Positions 59,235-64,000 of a stretch of 64,000 bases of DNA are shown in pieces. This stretch comes from Emergomyces orientalis (Eukaryota; Ascomycota; Eurotiomycetes; Onygenales; Ajellomycetaceae). The translations under genes and the position numbers were made by a program. The notes under the pieces were generated by a model. It saw nothing but the letters and a program-made list of their open reading frames with translations. It ran no database searches and was not told the origin of the DNA. The stretch lies in assembly GCA_002110485.1 (NCBI GenBank), contig MOWL01000046.1, forward strand, positions 186,001 to 250,000. Direction: 5' to 3'. Position 1 is the stretch's first letter. Each line of letters begins with the position of its first letter.

Positions 59235-60242
59235 AAATAATTCGAAAATGTACTCGGACGCAAGTACAGCTCCGGACACACCTAGTATATCCTTTTCTAC
59301 TTCTTAAATCACCGAGCCGCCATTTTCAATATTTCACCATTTTCAGCATACCATTTAAAATTTTTGGTCCCTTTTGTTTTAAAAATCTGCGCCCGGCGTC
59401 CTGGAGGAATTTGCCTGATTTTCCCTTCGAATCTCACGTTGTTTCATTACTACGTTGGCTGTTTTCTTGCTTTTATGTATTATTCATTGATCATATTCTC
59501 CGTCATCCCATTCCCTGTGTTCGACTGTATAACACCGTCACTTCCCAATCTACATATTCATGCATGGGATCTTCACGGGATCGAGTGGCTGGAAAGAATA
59601 TTTTGGAATTCATCGGTGGCGTACCTCCCAGGAAACTTCAGAATTTGAGCTCACGGCACATTCCTTTAAACCTCAACCTATACACCATGCTCTGCCTCCG
59701 GGTTGTTTTGCCTTGCGACTAAAGACATGTACACTACTTTTTATCTGTTCTTCTCTTTTTTTTCTTTCCTTTTCTCTCTCCTTTTTGTTCAATTTTAATC
59801 TTCAGCCTTGGAGTGCGGAGGGCGTTGGAAAATTGATATTTCAAACCTATGCACAAGATGCCTACTTGTATATAATTTATACATATGTCTACTACGGAGG
59901 TATAAAGAAAATCTCCACTTTGACAACCGTGAATTGTGGTTTGCTTTTCGCACATTTCACCTCAAGATGGAAACGTGGATTTCCCGAACGCACACTCGAA
60001 GCGCCATAGCCAAGCTACCCCAGGAACCCGTGTAGAAGGGGGAAAAACATATATAACATTGCCTAAAATATACTTAAAAGTTTTTAGGAATCCGAACGGG
60101 ATTCATTACGATAGTAATAAGCAAATCTAATAAAACATTATACATCCACATCTCGTTCACGAACCCCGCCAGCCAATTCCAGCACAAGACCATTGAAATA
60201 ATCTTTCTATCTATCCACTGACTTTCATAGTTACATATAAAT
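59235..60242. other. Convergent intergenic region
   Basis: About 1 kb between convergent genes. T- and CT-rich stretches (59,750-59,795). No gene recognised. Confidence 0.6.
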
Positions 60243-61826
60243 CTACGATCCATTCCTCACCAAAAACTCCGTGACCACTCTAAACCCTTCCGTCGCATTC
60301 TTATGGAAATTGAGCAAATGGCCCGATTTTGGCTGCACATACGCTTCAAAAGCACGTGAGCCTCTGAAGAACGTCTTCGCAGGTTGTTCGAGGAGTCCCG
60401 GGCAGTAGCCGGCGCAGACAGTGAAATCGTATTCGCCGGAGATGTACTGCATATCATAAGCCAAATGAGTGAAAGGGTGATACCAATTGAGTGGGGCTAA
60501 GAGATACATATTCTCTTATCTTAGAGGATCGGAGGAAGGAGAGGGCTTACCAGGGCAGGGCCAGTGAATCTAGAAGCGTCGAAATTAAGTGAGGGAATGG
60601 AGAAGAGCTCTAGGATGGCGAATGGTTGCTTGCTGCGCTCTGTGTATTCGACGGCTGGGAGGGTATACCATGGAGCTCTGAAGAAGCTGATTTGAGAGGA
60701 GGTAGAGTTTAGTTTTCAAGGAGGTTTTTCTGGGGAGTGGGGGGAGGGGGACGGGTGAAAGAAGAATATAAATGTAAAAGTAAAAAGTTCCCCACGGTTT
60801 AAAAATAAGGAGAAAGTTGTGTAGCTACTCACTTGTTCACATTTCCATAAATATCATCCCAAGTCACATAACCCTCGTCAAACTCCGCCCACTCCCACTG
60901 CCGGCCCTTCTGCCTAGCAGCAATGCGTAGATTGAACGACTCGATCTGCACATTTAGCATGGCGCTGTAAGCAGCATCTGTAAGAATAGCGCCATCAGCG
61001 CTCTCAGGTTCAGCAGCCAGGAGCGCATTGGCGAGGAATGAACCGAACGAGTGACCAAGTAGTACAATTGATTTAGGTACCCCGGTTTTGCCTGTGTATT
61101 TCCCTGCTTTGAGGGCTGCGGAGAGCTGGCTGAGAATTGAAACTTGGATGGAGGCTTGGTTTGTGAAACCTGAGAGTCTAATGTAAAATGCGTTAACATA
61201 TGGTTCTTCTTGTTGGAACTAGGAAATTCCACATATGTACTTCTTGCTCGACTTTCCTATCCCCAGCCGGGTCGTAGAAAAATACCGCGTAACCTTCGTT
61301 CACTGCGAACTGGACGAAGTTATATTCTTCTGGGTCATAGGCTGAATTCCAATACCTAAGTTATCATTGAATCAACATCATAGTAAAATAAAATTCAACA
61401 AGAGCAATTTTCAAAATGTCCGACTCACCCCCTATCAGACCCCAACCCATGCGTCGCCAGCAAAACCGTCTCCCTTTTTCCCTCAGCCCCCTCTTTACCT
61501 TCACCATACCTTTGCTTGGGGCTGCAAAACGTCCCCGCGATTTCCACATCATCCTTGAAAGACACTGGCCCAGTGGGCGGCAAAGGGAAGCCGGCATCCG
61601 GCCTGGAAGCGACGCGCGAGACAAAGGTTACAAGGCCAAAGTTGTCTTCCCATTTCGTGTCGTTCCATGTTAGAGCATTGTCAGTTGAAATAGAGAGGGG
61701 AATTGTGTAGTCAACACAAACGGCGTTGGGAGGGTAGTATGTGTGATGGCCCTTGTCGCTAAAACCGCCCTGAGCGGTGATGATGAGACTGCTCAGGAAA
61801 AGAGCTGGGTAGGAAGCACGGAGCAT
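60243..61826 (-). pseudogene. Secreted alpha/beta hydrolase, five exons, one-base frameshift
   Basis: Minus-strand exons 61826-61429, 61355-61241, 61177-60833, 60686-60551 and 60446-60243 give about 398 codons. A signal peptide (LRASYPALFLSSLIITAQG) starts the protein. Alpha/beta-hydrolase landmarks follow: LLATHGLGSDRG (oxyanion turn), the nucleophile elbow GHSFGSF, the acid region ISGEYDF and the terminal PKSGHLLNFHKNA (His). In exon 2 the conserved FFYD block is in one frame and LGIGKSSK in the next; an extra base in the GGG at 61,269-61,271 (plus strand) explains the shift. With that base removed every junction keeps phase. Either a recent frameshift or a base error. Substrate unknown. 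Confidence 0.78.
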
Positions 61827-63031
61827 TTTCTGATTGAGGATGGATATAGAACCAATTCACTTAATTAATTGATTGAGTAAATCAGTAAATAATGCTTCCA
61901 CGAGCCGAAACATGAAGCAGCTTGTTATGTTTAATAAAAAAATCAGGTGCCTAGGTAGGTTGGTAGCTGAAGTTTGGTATAGATATTTTATTTTATTTTT
62001 TTCGTAGAAAGGAGGGCAGCTCAATATCCCGGTCTATTTAGCATCTTAGGCCTCATCACTCATCTGTAGGGCGCGCCTTATGTCCGGCACGCACAGGGAG
62101 AAAAATGTAGCCTTGTTGGTGGTGTAAAATTAAATGATGGGCGGAGGAGTGGTTGACCTTGGAGCTGATGGCGACGGAGATAAATGCCATGCTTCATGGT
62201 TGTCCGAAAATAACCTTCGAACATTTGGTGAGCGAGAAAGGTTTACTCGGCGTAGCACAGTTGGCCGGGAACAGACTGACAACCGGAAGAGTCCAAGGGG
62301 TCGGAAAAAAACAAAAGAAGATAGGTCATCCCTCCGTTGTTGATGATTTTGTCCGTGTGGTCTTCGAGAAAACCACGAAAATAGAAAATATATCCATCCG
62401 CCTGGGGTTAGTCAATTTGCAGGAATCGTAGAAAAGGGGCTCGTCCAGTCGAAGCTCGCCCAAATTGAACCGAATGCTGCTACGCAAATAATTCGCACAA
62501 CGCTCCTGAGTGCCTAAGTGGTTCGCAAAATGGAAGTTTCTGTAAAATATGAGAAGAAGAGGCCTTGGTTGCAAATATTTAACCATGGATTAAAAAAATA
62601 ACCGAATACTAACCATTTTGTACTGTACTTCGTTCATATTTTATTTCGTCCCCTTTTCTACTCTGCAACACAGCCAATTGATTAGTTCATTATTTCGAAC
62701 TCTCCGCACAGTCAATGTAGTTGTGGTCTATGTTCAGTTCTTCTTCGTCAATATTTTCGAAATAACCAAACTCCAACAGAAAAGCAAGAGTAGTGTAACT
62801 TTACCCAATGCATGCAATCAAAGGTCCCAAGAGCAAGGAAGAAAATACAAAACCGAGAAAACCAAAGGAAAGGTGAGAGAGACATTTAACTTGAAAAACA
62901 CCCACTATTATCAGCCTTGTCTCCAATCCCACTTGAGATCCACCAAAGCCAAAAACTCAACCAAGAAAAAAGTCTACCCCAATATTTCCTTTTCTAAAAA
63001 TTATATATATGTCAAATATCCACTCAAATTG
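61827..63031. other. Intergenic region, hydrolase start to MFS stop
   Basis: 1.2 kb. It holds a T-rich tract near 61,985-62,005 and A-rich stretches near 62,740-62,990. Open frames here are short or antisense to the MFS gene. No gene recognised. Confidence 0.55.
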
Positions 63032-64000
63032 TTATCTCACGTTTTTCGAGATAACGGGGGCCTTCAAACCCCCAAAAACAACCGCGCAAACCCCCAACAT
63101 CCCCACTCCGCCTACCAAATACGCCATCTCCCTCCCCGCCCACCAAAACAGCGTGCAAAAGACAATCGGGCCCGACGCCCTCCCCGCCTGGCCCCAGCTC
63201 CTCAACCTACCCAAAAATGCTCCCCGTTCACCCTCGCCAGCCTCCAAACTGCCCAGACTATTCAAGCCGGTGACGACAGTTGCGCTGGTCACTGCCAGCA
63301 GGCATCCGGCGCCGTATAGACCTGATACAGTGGAGACACGAGATAGGAGGAAAAAGGAGAGGGTGCAGGCGACCACGCCGATGCGGACTGTGAGGAGCGG
63401 GGGGAGGCGGCGCACCAGCGTGCCTTGGAGAAGGGAAGCGAGGAGGCCCATGACGGAGAGGAGACGGCCGTTCAGGGCAGAGGGAGAGATGGAAGGATTT
63501 GTGGAGGCGTAGAGGGTGGTGGTTAGGAAGGGAAGGGAGAACTCGAGGCCGGAAAAAGGGAGGAGGAAGAGGAAGTGGGTCAGGTTGAGGAGGATTGGGG
63601 GGTTGGTGTATTTTTTTCGTGTTGCTGTGATGGTAGTGGACGATTTCTTCTCCACCTTAGTATCGTTTCCGGTCGATTTATCACCACCAGTAGTCGTAGC
63701 AGTAGTAGCAGGAGCAGGGGCAAGCACATCCTTCCGAAACTTCGCAAATCGCGGATGCGTTTCCGGCAGACAGAAGTATATATACACCGTCTCCACCACA
63801 ATAAGGAGTAACGAGCACCCCGCCGCCGTCGCGAACGGGTTATCAGCCACGGTCGTGATACCTGACAACGCCGCCCCCATGGCCGGTCCAAATGTAAACG
63901 CAACACTAAAACATGCGCCCACAAGCGCCATCGTCGCTCCCCTCTGTCCCTCATCACTAATATCCGTCGCAATGGCATTCGCAATCTGCACATTCCCCTC
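63032..64000 (-). CDS. MFS transporter, C-terminal part (runs off right edge)
   Basis: The minus-strand frame is open from the window end to the stop at 63,032, giving 323 codons with no start in the window. It begins in a membrane region with NVQIANAIATDISDEGQRG, a loop typical of DHA1-type drug:H+ antiporters. Two helices follow (VGACFSVAFTFGPAMGAALSG, LLLIVVETVYIYFCLPETHP), then a long Thr/Lys-rich cytoplasmic loop. The six-helix C-terminal half includes LTHFLFLLPFSGLEFSLPF and VGGVGMLGVCAVVFGG. PETHP after a helix and GPAMGA fit the antiporter motif of the family. Efflux of small molecules at the plasma or vacuolar membrane is inferred. No defect in the visible part. Confidence 0.85.
   Translation of the reverse strand, partial: EGNVQIANAIATDISDEGQRGATMALVGACFSVAFTFGPAMGAALSGITTVADNPFATAAGCSLLLIVVETVYIYFCLPETHPRFAKFRKDVLAPAPATTATTTGGDKSTGNDTKVEKKSSTTITATRKKYTNPPILLNLTHFLFLLPFSGLEFSLPFLTTTLYASTNPSISPSALNGRLLSVMGLLASLLQGTLVRRLPPLLTVRIGVVACTLSFFLLSRVSTVSGLYGAGCLLAVTSATVVTGLNSLGSLEAGEGERGAFLGRLRSWGQAGRASGPIVFCTLFWWAGREMAYLVGGVGMLGVCAVVFGGLKAPVISKNVR

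Noticed and set aside
60447..60509. In-frame extension of the last alpha/beta-hydrolase exon (LAPLNWYHPFTHLAYDMQ)
   Set aside because: Phase and family sequence require splicing from 60,551 to 60,446. The extension ends in a GCAG acceptor and is intron.
62618..63512. Plus-strand open frames of 167-233 codons
   Set aside because: Lys/Asn- and Pro-rich, low complexity, and largely antisense to the MFS transporter.

Overview
The window reads as nuclear DNA of a filamentous ascomycete. Genes carry many short GT..AG introns, and the housekeeping set (GLT1 glutamate synthase, EMI1/DUF3128, YME2, CTF4/SepB) is of the ascomycete type. Protein style, an AT-rich transposon block and a GC-normal gene space suggest a eurotiomycete, perhaps an onygenalean. 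That placement is inference: no species marker was identified.

Layout. 1-2.65 kb: broken NCS1 (uracil/allantoin type) permease. 2.65-7.7 kb: gene-poor, with a small relic of a GDSL-lipase gene and a doubtful LysM-like relic. 7.7-14.6 kb: intact five-exon GLT1. 15.7-41.6 kb: about 26 kb of nested retrotransposons. 42.2-46.0 kb: EMI1 (minus) and YME2 (plus). 46.4-54.0 kb: accessory genes (amidase, cytochrome P450, GDSL/SGNH hydrolase), each with a disabling feature. 54.4-59.2 kb: intact eight-exon CTF4/SepB and a two-exon protein of unknown function. 60.2-61.8 kb: secreted alpha/beta hydrolase with a frameshift. 63.0-64.0 kb: C-terminal half of an MFS transporter running off the right edge.

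The transposon block can be unpacked by target-site duplications. A minus-strand Tad1-like LINE (15.68-20.98 kb) carries a 1.7-kb gag-only LTR element (18,227-19,930, duplication TTTGT). Next to it is a second copy of that LTR family (20,984-about 23.05 kb). A minus-strand gypsy element lies in two pieces (about 23.4-25.3 and 38.06-40.8 kb), apparently split by a 5'-truncated RNase-H-bearing LINE. That LINE was in turn hit by a plus-strand LINE (25,975-31,443, duplication about 15 bp) and by a 5.7-kb chromodomain gypsy element (32,311-38,038, duplication CTCAG).

The older copies carry heavy C-to-T (G-to-A) damage. Its context is not classic CpA: CC/GG and CG are destroyed while CA/TG largely survive, so tryptophan and arginine codons become TGA rather than TAG. 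This RIP-like footprint with a CpC/CpG preference is the most notable observation. Core metabolic and replication genes are intact. Five of the six accessory genes assessed (permease, amidase, P450, GDSL hydrolase, alpha/beta hydrolase) carry nonsense codons, frameshifts or a missing catalytic residue.
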